A stretch of 64,000 nucleotides of DNA from assembly GCA_001940925.1 (NCBI GenBank), contig MSGZ01000027.1, positions 98,166-162,165 of the forward strand, in the 5' to 3' direction. The notes under the pieces were generated by a model. It had not been told where the DNA came from. It saw only the letters and a list, made by a program, of their open reading frames with translations, and did not search any database. A program made the translations under genes and the position numbers. This document shows positions 18,432 through 26,764 of this stretch, piece by piece. The stretch's first letter is position 1, and each line of letters opens with the position of its first letter. The DNA comes from Ruminococcus sp. Phil11. GTDB lineage: Bacteria > Bacillota > Clostridia > Oscillospirales > Ruminococcaceae.

Positions 18432-18953
18432 TCATGTTGTTCCGGACTGCGCCGGCTCCGCAGGATATCGGTACACATAGGTCACGGTGTTGACCGGGTC
18501 GGAAAACGCCTGCACCTTTTTCATGCCGATCGCCGCTGCTGTCCGGTAGGACGCTGTATTCGTATATTTCATATAGGCATAGAGCGCGGGATAGTCCGTG
18601 TTGCGGAAGAACCAGTCCCGGACGGCCAGTGCCGCTTCCTTTGCATAGCCCTGCCGCCAGTATTGCTTCGCGATGTGATAGCCGATCTCCGGGAGCAGCT
18701 CGCCGCGGATGTTCTGCATGGTGACGCCGCAGTCCCCGATCAGTTCGCCGGTCTCCTTCCGTATGACCGCCCACAGCCCGAAGCCGTAGGCGCGGTAGTT
18801 TTCCAGATTCCAAGTGATCCAGCCCCTGACGCGCTTTTCGTCGAACGGTGCCGGATAATGCTGCATCGTCTCTGCGTCGGACAGGATCGCGAAAATCGCA
18901 TCAAAGTCCTCTGTCTGATATTCCCGGAGTATGAGCCGGTCTGTTTCGATCAT
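18432..18953 (-). CDS. GNAT family N-acetyltransferase (RimJ/RimL type)
   Basis: 173 residues. MIETDRLILREYQTED is the standard opening of RimJ/RimL-like acetyltransferases. The acetyl-CoA binding loop reads YWRQGYAKEAALAV (QxxGxA-type), followed by NTASYRTAAAIGMKKV, the family's C-terminal motif. It uses acetyl-CoA to modify an amine, which could be a ribosomal protein N-terminus or a small molecule. Its 5' end overlaps the MFS gene by 53 bases in another frame, an unusually long overlap for bacterial genes. Confidence 0.87.
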   Translation of the reverse strand: MIETDRLILREYQTEDFDAIFAILSDAETMQHYPAPFDEKRVRGWITWNLENYRAYGFGLWAVIRKETGELIGDCGVTMQNIRGELLPEIGYHIAKQYWRQGYAKEAALAVRDWFFRNTDYPALYAYMKYTNTASYRTAAAIGMKKVQAFSDPVNTVTYVYRYPAEPAQSGTT

Positions 18954-20088
18954 GTGTGATTCTCCGTTGACTTCCTGTCGGGAATTTGCCTGTGAACGCC
19001 GTGATTATCAGAAAGCAAAGCAGATACGCCGGAAATATCCGGAATCCGGTCTGCTCCGCAAGCATGCCGAACAGCGGCGGCATCAGCGTCATGCCGAGGC
19101 TGCTGCCGGCAATGTGCAGCCCGATCAGCGTCTGCGGGTCTGCATCCGGGAACTGTTCCGGCAGCGCATGGAGCCGGCACGGATAGACCGGTGCACAGCC
19201 GCAGCCGATCACGAATAATCCGCAGAGCGCGCAGGGCGAAGGCAGTATCAGCAGCAGGATCCCTGCCGCCGAAATGCAAAGTCCCGCGCGGATCATGCGC
19301 CGGTCGCTGACGCGTTCCGGGATCAGTCCGGCGGCCAGTCTGCCGAGCGTGATGCCGCAGTAAAACAGCGCACCGGCACCGGCGGCTGTCTTTGCGGAAA
19401 TGCCGCAGTACCGGACAAGAAAGCTGCTCGCCCAAAGTCCCGCGGTGCTTTCCAGCGCGCATTCGCTGAAAAATCCGCAGAGCGAACAGCAGATGGATTT
19501 TTGCTTCAGCAGCGGCAGAGGATTCACAGAGGATGCCTGCTCCGGTTCCGTTTTCTGCCAGAGCGGCAGCGATAAGAACAGGATCGCCGTCAGGATGATC
19601 TGCAGTACGGCGACAGTTCGGAATCCGCTCTGCCAGCCGGTATGCATCCGGATGCTGATGATGTACGGGCTGAGCATACAGCCGATGCCCCAGAAGCTGT
19701 GCAGCCAGTTCAGATGCCGTGCCGGATAATGCACGGCGGCGTAATGATTGAGTGCCGCGTCCACGGCACCCGCACCGAGCCCGTATGGAACGGCAAAGCA
19801 GCAGAGCACCGGAAAGCTTCCCGCGCAGGAGAATCCCGCGAGCGCGGCGGCCGTCAGCAGGACGCTGCACACGGAGACCGTCCCAGTGCGGAATCGCCGG
19901 AGCAGTCTGCCCGAAAGCAGACTGGAAATGACCGTTCCGCAGGAGACGATCATCGAAAGGATGCCTGCATAGGAGACCGGGACCCAAAGCTGCGGCTGCA
20001 TCGCAGGCCACGCCGCACCGAGCAGGGAATCCGGCAGTCCCAGACTGATATACGAAAGATAGATCACGGCAAGCAGCAGAGATGCCAA
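18901..20088 (-). CDS. Major facilitator superfamily transporter
   Basis: 395 residues with about 12 hydrophobic helices split by a central hydrophilic loop (LWQKTEPEQASSVNPLP). The first half has ISSLLSGRLLRRFRTG, an MFS motif-A-like loop, and NWLHSFWGIGCMLSP resembles FucP/sugar-type MFS members. It is likely a permease for a sugar or small metabolite, or an efflux pump; the substrate is unknown. The C-terminal 17 codons overlap the GNAT gene, and no terminator separates them, so expression is probably coupled. Confidence 0.85.
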   Translation of the reverse strand: MASLLLAVIYLSYISLGLPDSLLGAAWPAMQPQLWVPVSYAGILSMIVSCGTVISSLLSGRLLRRFRTGTVSVCSVLLTAAALAGFSCAGSFPVLCCFAVPYGLGAGAVDAALNHYAAVHYPARHLNWLHSFWGIGCMLSPYIISIRMHTGWQSGFRTVAVLQIILTAILFLSLPLWQKTEPEQASSVNPLPLLKQKSICCSLCGFFSECALESTAGLWASSFLVRYCGISAKTAAGAGALFYCGITLGRLAAGLIPERVSDRRMIRAGLCISAAGILLLILPSPCALCGLFVIGCGCAPVYPCRLHALPEQFPDADPQTLIGLHIAGSSLGMTLMPPLFGMLAEQTGFRIFPAYLLCFLIITAFTGKFPTGSQRRITHDRNRPAHTPGISDRGL

Positions 20089-20152
20089 GGCTCGCTCCCT
20101 TCCCCGCGCAGCACGCCGCCGGAGCGTCCGGCAGCGGCTTCAGGGGAAAGCG

Positions 20153-21040
20153 TCAGCCGTTTGCGGGATCACCCTCGCGCGATTTTCCGAGATAAAAGAG
20201 CGCAATGGTTCCGGGGCCGGCATGTGCGCCGATGACCGGACCGATCTCTCCGATGATGACCGTCTGCGCACCGAACTGCTTGAGCAGTGCTTCCTTGAGC
20301 AGCTCTGCGAAGTCGGGCGCATCGGCATGTGCAATGAACACTGTGGAGCTTTTATCGGTACATTCGGCGTCGTAATGGCGGCCGAGCTCCAGCACGGCAT
20401 TTTTTCTGCCGCGGAGCTTCTGCTTCGGGATCAGCTTGCCCTCGTCGCTGACATGCAGCACCGGCTTGATGCCGAGCAGCGCACCGGCATAGGCGGAAAC
20501 TGCTCCGACTCTGCCGCCGCGCTTGAGGAACAGCAGATCATCGACCGTGAACCAGTGCATGATCTTCAGGCGTGTTTCTTCAGCATATGCAGCAAGCTCG
20601 TCCAGTGACATTCCGCGGTCCTTCTGCTCCGCGCAGTGATAGACGAGCAGACCCTCTCCGAGCGAGGCGCAGAGCGTATCAATGATGATGATGCGGCGGT
20701 CGGGATATTCCTCATGCAGCTCGTCCGCCGCGATGCGCGCCGTCGCACACATGCAGCTCAGCGGGGAGGAAAACGCAAGATACAGGATATCCTTGCCCTC
20801 GGCGAGCACCTTGCCGAAGGTATCACGGAAGGCGGAAAGATTGGCCGCGGAGGTACATGCGATCTGCCCGCCCTTCAGTGCATTGTAAAAATCGGCGCCG
20901 CGGAGGGTGCAGGGATGCGCGGGGCGGTCCTTCATAAACACATTCAGCGGAATGGACAGGACCCCCAGTCCGTGCAGCATCTGCTCCGAGAGGTCTGCGG
21001 CACTGTCTGTGATCAGAACATAGCTTTCATTCGCATTCAT
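20153..21040 (-). CDS. DegV family fatty-acid-binding protein
   Basis: 295 residues. DegV (FakB-like) proteins bind an acyl chain and present it to the FakA kinase. The family pattern is seen: VLITDSAADLS near the start, TSAANLSAFRDTF (the TSxP-like loop has Ala instead of Pro), FSSPLSCMCATARIA, and RVGAVSAYAGALLGIKPVL. Two starts compete: ATG 21040 and GTG 21058; the GTG lies directly against its only purine-rich stretch, so ATG is preferred with modest confidence. It is transcribed from the promoter at 21120-21148. Confidence 0.88.
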   Translation of the reverse strand: MNANESYVLITDSAADLSEQMLHGLGVLSIPLNVFMKDRPAHPCTLRGADFYNALKGGQIACTSAANLSAFRDTFGKVLAEGKDILYLAFSSPLSCMCATARIAADELHEEYPDRRIIIIDTLCASLGEGLLVYHCAEQKDRGMSLDELAAYAEETRLKIMHWFTVDDLLFLKRGGRVGAVSAYAGALLGIKPVLHVSDEGKLIPKQKLRGRKNAVLELGRHYDAECTDKSSTVFIAHADAPDFAELLKEALLKQFGAQTVIIGEIGPVIGAHAGPGTIALFYLGKSREGDPANG

Positions 21041-21119
21041 GATATGTTTGTCACTCACTTTCTTCGGGTTATGGATTGCGCGGAACAGCCTTTCCTTTGT
21101 TCAGGCTGCCGCCTTTTAT

Positions 21120-21148
21120 ATTGTACCTCATTTTCGGGAAAAAGTCAC
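21120..21148 (-). promoter_or_regulatory. Promoter of the degV-type gene
   Basis: Minus strand GTGACT, 17 bases, TACAAT followed by TATAAA. It is the only well-spaced pair upstream of the DegV gene. Confidence 0.5.
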
Positions 21149-21259
21149 GTACTTTTTTCGGATTTCGGAGAAACAGCCCGGAGATTTTCACGGTAGAGCG
21201 GATTCTACTAACGGGAGAGTGGATAAATCTCACGCTGATACGTGCGTTTTGTGCGGTTG

Positions 21260-21288
21260 TTGCTTTTTCTCCTAAAGTGTGCTATAAT
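21260..21288 (+). promoter_or_regulatory. Sigma-A promoter of the XRE membrane regulator
   Basis: TTGCTT, 17 bases, TATAAT; start of transcription expected near 21295, about 35 bases before the ATG. Confidence 0.7.
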
Positions 21289-21328
21289 AGAGGAAATGTC
21301 TGAATCATAAAAGAAGGAAGGTGATCCG

Positions 21329-22018
21329 ATGGACGACTGGAAGCATATTGTCGCGGCAAATCTGGTTCGTCTGCGCAAGGCGAACGGCATGACGCAGCTC
21401 CAGCTTGCGGAGCAGCTGCACTATTCCGACAAGGCGGTCTCGAAGTGGGAGCGCGGCGAATCGCTGCCGGATCTGGCCGTGATGAAACAGCTCGCGGATT
21501 TTTACGGGATCCGCATTGACGATTTTCTGAAAGACCCGGATGCGCCCGCAGAGACACCTGCCGAAGCAGAGCCGCTGCCGGAGCTCCCTGAGATCCCGGC
21601 GGAGCAGGAGCCGCAGGATGAGGAACCGGCACAGACGGAGCCGCCTGTCGATTTGCGGCTGCGGAAGCGCAACCGTTTTATCATCACGGGCATGGCGGCC
21701 CTGCTGGTCTGGCTGGTCGCATCGATGATCTTTGTTGTGCTCGACGCGGTGCTGCCGGAGCTGAAATATACGTCGTTCCTGTTTATTTACGCTGCCCCGA
21801 TCACGGCGGTCGTCGCTTTGGTGTTCAACTCGATCTGGTTCAACCGCCGCTGGAATTTTGTCATTATCTCGCTGCTGATCTGGTCAGTGCTCGGTGCGCT
21901 GTTCGTGACATTCTATCAGTATAAGATCTGGAAGCTGTTTCTGATCGGCATTCCGGCACAGATGATCGTCGTGCTGTGGTCGCGGCTGCGGCCGGTGCGG
22001 GAGCGGCGGCAGGATTAA
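21329..22018 (+). CDS. XRE-family helix-turn-helix regulator with C-terminal membrane domain
   Basis: 229 residues. Residues 1-70 form a Cro/C1-type HTH: LVRLRKANGMTQLQLAEQLHYSDKAVSKWERGESLP, quoted as its family pattern in two parts, followed by the VMKQLADFYGI helix. An acidic Pro/Glu linker (~72-108) leads to four hydrophobic helices (~115-215). This membrane-tethered XRE architecture is common in Clostridia and often sits next to exporters; here a MATE transporter follows, so it may sense membrane stress and control that gene. The AAGGAAGGTG site is strong. Confidence 0.85.
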   Translation: MDDWKHIVAANLVRLRKANGMTQLQLAEQLHYSDKAVSKWERGESLPDLAVMKQLADFYGIRIDDFLKDPDAPAETPAEAEPLPELPEIPAEQEPQDEEPAQTEPPVDLRLRKRNRFIITGMAALLVWLVASMIFVVLDAVLPELKYTSFLFIYAAPITAVVALVFNSIWFNRRWNFVIISLLIWSVLGALFVTFYQYKIWKLFLIGIPAQMIVVLWSRLRPVRERRQD

Positions 22019-22180
22019 CGGGAGAAGCCCACGCGGTGCTTTCCGGCGGAAAAAAAGGCTATGCAGCCGTGCTGCGGGACGCTCGGGCTGACCTCGGTTG
22101 CAGTCCGTGCGGATATTCTGCCGAATATGCAGAAGATCCTTGATTTTTGTGATATGATCTGAGCAGCGGGGAGGGATCGG

Positions 22181-23551
22181 ATGCTGCAGAAGAAAAAGCT
22201 TTACCGCGATCTGATGGCGATCGTCGCACCGATCGCGTTCCAGTATCTGATGTCCTCGCTCGTGACGGCCTCGGATGCGTTCATGCTGGGCTTTCTCGAT
22301 CAGACGCCGCTTTCGGCGGCATCGCTGGCGGGACAGATCGCCTTTGTGTTCAGCCTGTTCTACGGCGCATTCGTCGGCGGCCTCAGCGTGCTGGCGGCGC
22401 AGTACTGGGGCAAAAACGACCGCCGTACCGTCGAAGCGGTCTATGCGATGACGATGCGCTATTCGCTGGCGACCGGGCTGCTGTTTACGGCGGCGACGGC
22501 ACTGTTTCCGCAGATCATCATGCGGTTCTTTACCGCTGATCCGGAGCTGATCCGGCTCGGCGCAGTGTATCTGCGGACAGTCGCGCTCTCCTACGTTCTG
22601 ACCGGCTTTTCGCAGGCAAGCTTCGGCATCATGAAGATCTGCGGGCAGGCGGGGCTCAGCTCGCTGATCGGTTCGCTGTCGGTCGTGCTGAACATTGTGC
22701 TGAACTATATCCTGATCTTCGGCAAGTGTGGGCTCCCGGAAATGGGTATCGCGGGCGCGGCACTTGCAACGGTCATTGCGCGCGTATTTGAATCGGTTTT
22801 CGTGCTGGTGCTGATGCGGCGCGGCAAATGTCTCCCGCTGCGCATCGGGATGATGCTGAGCGGAAAACGCACGGAGCTCCGCCGCGATTACTGGAAATAT
22901 ACCGTGCCGCTGCTGCTGAATCAGCTTGGCTGGGGCGGCGGCGTGACGATGTACTCCGTTATCATGGGACATCTCGGAAATGACGCAACTGCTGCCAATT
23001 CGATCGCGGGCATTGTCCGCGGCATGATCGCGAGCTTTTGCTGGGGCATCGCGACGGGTGTCGGCATTCTTCTCGGCGGGATGCTCGGGCGCGGCGAGCT
23101 GGATGATGCCAAAAAGGCGGGCGGCAGCTTTGTCCGGTTTTCGCTGTGGGTCGGTGCCGGCTCCGGACTGGTGATTCTTGCTGTCACGCCGCTGGTGCTG
23201 CATGTCACGACACTGACCGGTCAGGCGCAGGTCTATCTGAAATATATGATGCTCATGGCGTCATACTATATTATAGGAAACTCGCTCAATTCTACAGTCA
23301 TTTCGGGAATCTTTCCCGCAGGCGGCGATACGCGCTTCGGTATGATCTGCGATATCGTGACGCTATGGTGCGTGGTCGTACCGCTCGGCATGATCGCCGC
23401 ATTTGTGCTGAAGCTTCCGGTGCTGGCCGTCGCATTTATCCTGACGCTCGATGAATTTGTCAAGATCCCGGCGGTATACCGGCACTATATGAAATACGAA
23501 TGGATCAAAAATCTGACAAAGGAGCAGGAGCTGCATACAGAGGAGGGATGA
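22181..23551 (+). CDS. MATE family multidrug/sodium efflux transporter
   Basis: 456 residues with 12 predicted helices in two pseudo-symmetric halves. The MATE hallmarks are QYLMSSLVTASDAFMLGF in helix 1-2 and GGLSVLAAQYWGKNDRR in the first half, and RGMIASFCWGIATGVGILLGGMLGRGE in the second (given as consecutive blocks). It probably expels cationic compounds with a sodium or proton gradient. GGGGAGGG lies before the ATG. Its stop is within three bases of the following gene's start. Confidence 0.93.
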   Translation: MLQKKKLYRDLMAIVAPIAFQYLMSSLVTASDAFMLGFLDQTPLSAASLAGQIAFVFSLFYGAFVGGLSVLAAQYWGKNDRRTVEAVYAMTMRYSLATGLLFTAATALFPQIIMRFFTADPELIRLGAVYLRTVALSYVLTGFSQASFGIMKICGQAGLSSLIGSLSVVLNIVLNYILIFGKCGLPEMGIAGAALATVIARVFESVFVLVLMRRGKCLPLRIGMMLSGKRTELRRDYWKYTVPLLLNQLGWGGGVTMYSVIMGHLGNDATAANSIAGIVRGMIASFCWGIATGVGILLGGMLGRGELDDAKKAGGSFVRFSLWVGAGSGLVILAVTPLVLHVTTLTGQAQVYLKYMMLMASYYIIGNSLNSTVISGIFPAGGDTRFGMICDIVTLWCVVVPLGMIAAFVLKLPVLAVAFILTLDEFVKIPAVYRHYMKYEWIKNLTKEQELHTEEG

Positions 23552-23553
23552 CT

Positions 23554-24018
23554 GTGGATACGCTGGAACTCACGGATTCGTTTTTGCAGGAGGCGCAGGC
23601 GGTTATGGGCTGTGACCCGGACATTCCGATGCACTACCGCATTCTCTGCAAGCTGAATCAGGAGAATGAACTCGATACTGCAAAACGGTTTCTCGAAGCG
23701 AACCGTGCGCTTTTTCAGGGTCGGTATGCATATCTGGTGCTGCAGTCCGCGGTTGAGATGTGCCTGAATCTGGTTGCGGATGAAAACGGCGCAGTCTACC
23801 GCAATTCGCAGACGCTCCCGAAGGAACATATTTACCGGCCTGCTCCGGCGGAAACGGAATACATTGCGTATCTGCTCCGGAACGGTGCCGACCCGCGCCT
23901 GCCCGAACAGTTTGACCAGTATGAACATCTTGCGGATATGGAACAGGATTGCTCGCATCAGTGCGGCGTCCGGTTTGATCTCTCGGAGATCAGAGCATTG
24001 TTTGACAAGTATTGCTGA
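23554..24018 (+). CDS. Hypothetical cytoplasmic protein
   Basis: 154 residues from GTG 23554, seven bases after AGGAGGG; an ATG at 23548 overlaps the MATE stop but is too close to that site. It has no signal peptide or membrane helix and is mainly helical, with two regions rich in Asp/Glu and Tyr. Conserved-looking Cys-His-Cys residues near the C-terminus (DCSHQCG) could bind a metal, but this is only a pattern. It lies between MATE and an ABC exporter and is likely in the same transcript. Family not recognised. Confidence 0.65.
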   Translation: MDTLELTDSFLQEAQAVMGCDPDIPMHYRILCKLNQENELDTAKRFLEANRALFQGRYAYLVLQSAVEMCLNLVADENGAVYRNSQTLPKEHIYRPAPAETEYIAYLLRNGADPRLPEQFDQYEHLADMEQDCSHQCGVRFDLSEIRALFDKYC

Positions 24019-24075
24019 TGCTTCGGCGGCATCAGCGGTACAGGATCAGAATAACGACAGAACGAGGTATGAATC

Positions 24076-24783
24076 ATGAAATTTGTCATTTCACATTTAT
24101 CCAAGCATTTTGAGAAAAAGGAAGTGCTCCGGGACATTGATTTTGCGTTTGAGGACGGCAAGATCTACGGTCTGCTCGGACGGAACGGCGCGGGCAAGAC
24201 CACGCTGTTCAACTGCATCAACGGCGACCTGAAGCCGGACGGCGGAACCTTCTCGCTGGAGGAAAACGGGCATCTGCGTCCGATGAAAAGCGACGACATC
24301 GGCTATGTGCTCTCCACGCCGACCGTGCCGGAGTTCCTGACCGGACGGGAGTTCCTGAAATTCTTTATCGACATCAACCGGGAGCGCATCCCGCAGACCG
24401 CCGAGCCGGACGCTTACTTTGACTATGTGAGCATTGCGCCGGATGACCGCGACAAGCTGCTCAAGGATTATTCCCACGGCATGAAGAACAAAATGCAGAT
24501 GATCGTCAACATCATCTCGGAGCCGAATCTGCTGCTGCTCGACGAGCCGCTGACCTCGCTGGACGTTGTTGTCGCGGAGGAAATGAAGGCACTGCTCCGC
24601 ACGCAGAAGCAGGGGAAGATCATTATTCTTTCGACGCATATCCTTGACCTGGCGCTCGACCTCTGCGATGAGATCGTGCTGCTGAATCACGGCGTACTGG
24701 AGCCTGTGGACAAATCGAACCTCGACAGCCAGGGCTTCCGCGAAAAGATCATCGAGGCACTGCGGGAGGAAGATCATGGTTAA
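24076..24783 (+). CDS. ABC transporter ATP-binding protein
   Basis: 235 residues. Walker A GRNGAGKTT, Walker B LLLLDEPLTSLD and the switch region STHIL are intact. The signature loop reads YSHGMKNKMQM, the divergent form seen in YtrB/bacteriocin-type exporters. It pairs with the membrane protein that overlaps its end by eight bases. It probably drives export or membrane remodelling; the substrate is unknown. Confidence 0.92.
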   Translation: MKFVISHLSKHFEKKEVLRDIDFAFEDGKIYGLLGRNGAGKTTLFNCINGDLKPDGGTFSLEENGHLRPMKSDDIGYVLSTPTVPEFLTGREFLKFFIDINRERIPQTAEPDAYFDYVSIAPDDRDKLLKDYSHGMKNKMQMIVNIISEPNLLLLDEPLTSLDVVVAEEMKALLRTQKQGKIIILSTHILDLALDLCDEIVLLNHGVLEPVDKSNLDSQGFREKIIEALREEDHG

Positions 24784-26368
24784 GACATTCCGGCAGGCCT
24801 TCCGGGTCAGGTGCGCATACCGCGCCAATTCGTTCCTGTATGCGCTGAAGCAGATCCCGATCCTCAAAAAGGCGATCCCGCAGGAGGCGTACTCCGTACC
24901 TGTTCTGAAGGTGCTTGCGGTCATCGCGTTCGCGATTTGGGAGATCGGCTTCACCTTTGTACCGAAAGCTGCCTATCTCGGCGGGATCGTGCTGGCACCT
25001 TCAATCTCGATCGCGGATAGGTACGAGCTCCGCATTCCGGCGCAGCAGGTTTTCCTGCATATCCTTGTCCTGCTGACGGCCGCAGGCGGCATCATCAATA
25101 ACAAGCTGCTCAACAGCACCAAGCTCGCGCATTATACGGTCAGCCTGCTGCGCATGGATGCGAAGCGGTACACGCTCTCCGATTTTGTGTATCAGCAGAT
25201 CCGGTTCTTTGCCGGCTTCCTGCCGTTTACGCTGCTGTTCGGCAGGCTGGCGAAGGTTCCGCTCTGGCTCTGCCTGCTGCTGCCGTTCTCCGTGGTCGGC
25301 TCCAAGCTGATCGGCGGCGCATTTGAGCTGTTCTGCGAAAAGCGGTTCGGCATCGTGCCGGAAGAAGGCAAAATGAGCTTTGCTTCAACGCTGTTCGCGC
25401 TGCTGATGCTCTGCGGTGCTTTTATCCCGCCGCTGCTCGGCTTCGTGATCCCGCAGGCGGTCAGCACGGCCGTTCTGCTCGCGATGATCCCGCTCGGCAT
25501 TCTCTGCATCCGTCCGGTATGGGCGTTCAGCAGCCTCGGCTATAAGACGCTGACGAACCGGCTGCAGGTGAGCGCGATGAATCAGATGAACAATGCAAAG
25601 GCGAACGCGAAGAAAAACGCGGAGAAGAATATCTCCGCCGACCCGAATGTCACGAGCAGCAAGAGCGGCTTTGAGTTCCTGAACGAGCTGTTCGTCAAGC
25701 GGCACAGCAAGATCCTTTGGAGCACCACGGAGAAGATCGCGCTGATTGTGGGCTGTATCATTCTGGGCATTCTGATCGTGGTGCTGCGCTTCCCGGATAC
25801 CCGTCCGGGGATCAACGCGTTCCTGATGACAAAGCTGCCGCTGCTTTGGTTTATCCTCTACGCGCTGAACCGCGGTATGAGCTTCACGCAGGCCTGTTAC
25901 ATGAACTGTGACCACGCCCTGCTGACCTATCCCTTCTGCAAGAAGCCCGGCTCGATCCTGCGGCTGTTCCGGATCCGGCTGCGGGAGATCTCGAAGATCA
26001 ATGCAGTCCCCGCCGCGATCCTCGGCTGCGGTGCCGCGCTGCTGCTGGCACTCTCCGGCGGCACGGACAATCCGCTGAATTACGCGGTGCTGATCGTTGC
26101 GCCGCTGGCCGTCAGCATGTTCTTCTCGATCCACTATCTGATGCTGTATTATCTGTTCCAGCCGTATACGGTCGGCTCGGAAATGCGCGGCGGACCGTAT
26201 ACGCTGATTTCCGGCGGCACGTATTTCGTCTGCTATATGATGATGCAGGTGAAGCTCCCGACGCTGATGTTCGGGCTGATGTGCATTCTGTTCTGCGTCT
26301 GCTACTGCCTGATCGCGTATGCGCTGGTCTACAAATTTGCCCCGAAAACCTTTAAGCTCCGGAGCTGA
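24776..26368 (+). CDS. Large ABC exporter membrane subunit
   Basis: 530 residues with about 12-14 hydrophobic segments split by a long cytoplasmic loop (~265-310) rich in Asn/Lys/Ala (MNNAKANAKKNAEKN). It starts within the end of the ATPase gene (eight-base overlap), the normal arrangement for a dedicated permease. The length suggests a single-subunit, two-module permease, as in large ABC-2-like exporters. I see no motif that reveals a substrate. Confidence 0.8.
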   Translation: MVKTFRQAFRVRCAYRANSFLYALKQIPILKKAIPQEAYSVPVLKVLAVIAFAIWEIGFTFVPKAAYLGGIVLAPSISIADRYELRIPAQQVFLHILVLLTAAGGIINNKLLNSTKLAHYTVSLLRMDAKRYTLSDFVYQQIRFFAGFLPFTLLFGRLAKVPLWLCLLLPFSVVGSKLIGGAFELFCEKRFGIVPEEGKMSFASTLFALLMLCGAFIPPLLGFVIPQAVSTAVLLAMIPLGILCIRPVWAFSSLGYKTLTNRLQVSAMNQMNNAKANAKKNAEKNISADPNVTSSKSGFEFLNELFVKRHSKILWSTTEKIALIVGCIILGILIVVLRFPDTRPGINAFLMTKLPLLWFILYALNRGMSFTQACYMNCDHALLTYPFCKKPGSILRLFRIRLREISKINAVPAAILGCGAALLLALSGGTDNPLNYAVLIVAPLAVSMFFSIHYLMLYYLFQPYTVGSEMRGGPYTLISGGTYFVCYMMMQVKLPTLMFGLMCILFCVCYCLIAYALVYKFAPKTFKLRS

Positions 26369-26383
26369 AAAACTTAGATTTCA

Positions 26384-26435
26384 GGCGGCCTTTCTTCCCG
26401 TGAACGGTACGGGAGGGGAGGCCGCCGAAATTTTT
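26384..26435 (+). terminator. Intrinsic terminator of the ABC exporter operon
   Basis: Stem GGCGGCCT / AGGCCGCC, extended inward by TTCCCGT/ACGGGAG, and followed by AAATTTTT, 15 bases after the permease stop. Confidence 0.85.
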
Positions 26436-26764
26436 GCACGCAGGTTTTCCGGTTTTATTCAAATTGGATTATTTTCATCAATAATTGCGCTTTGTAATAA
26501 TTAAGGATCGCAAGGTTTTGCAGCGAAAGTGCAATATGTGGGAAAAACTGATGTGAAATCATGTTTTTTGATTGTTAACAGGAGTGAATAATGAATATAT
26601 GCAGATTCCGGGGCTGTTCTGAACTCCGCAATATCGGACTAGATTTCATTTGTCAAATGTGATATAGTATTGATATCCGGGAAGCGAACCGTTCTGATGA
26701 GCGGCATTTTTGTATTCATTTCTGCTTTCGTTCCGCGGACATCACACCACAGAAGGAGCAGTTT
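26436..26764 (+). other. AT-rich intergenic region upstream of the M4 peptidase gene
   Basis: About 330 bases, distinctly AT-richer than the flanks. I see no well-spaced consensus promoter, although TTGTCA at 26650 and TGATAT at 26671 could be a weak one. A 23-codon frame (26591-26662) has a CAGGAG site six bases upstream, but nothing else supports it. The peptidase ATG follows AGAAGGAG. Confidence 0.5.

Noticed and set aside
26591..26662. 23-codon frame with a CAGGAG site before the M4 peptidase gene
   Set aside because: Too short to judge; no control structure such as an attenuator follows it. Kept only as a note.
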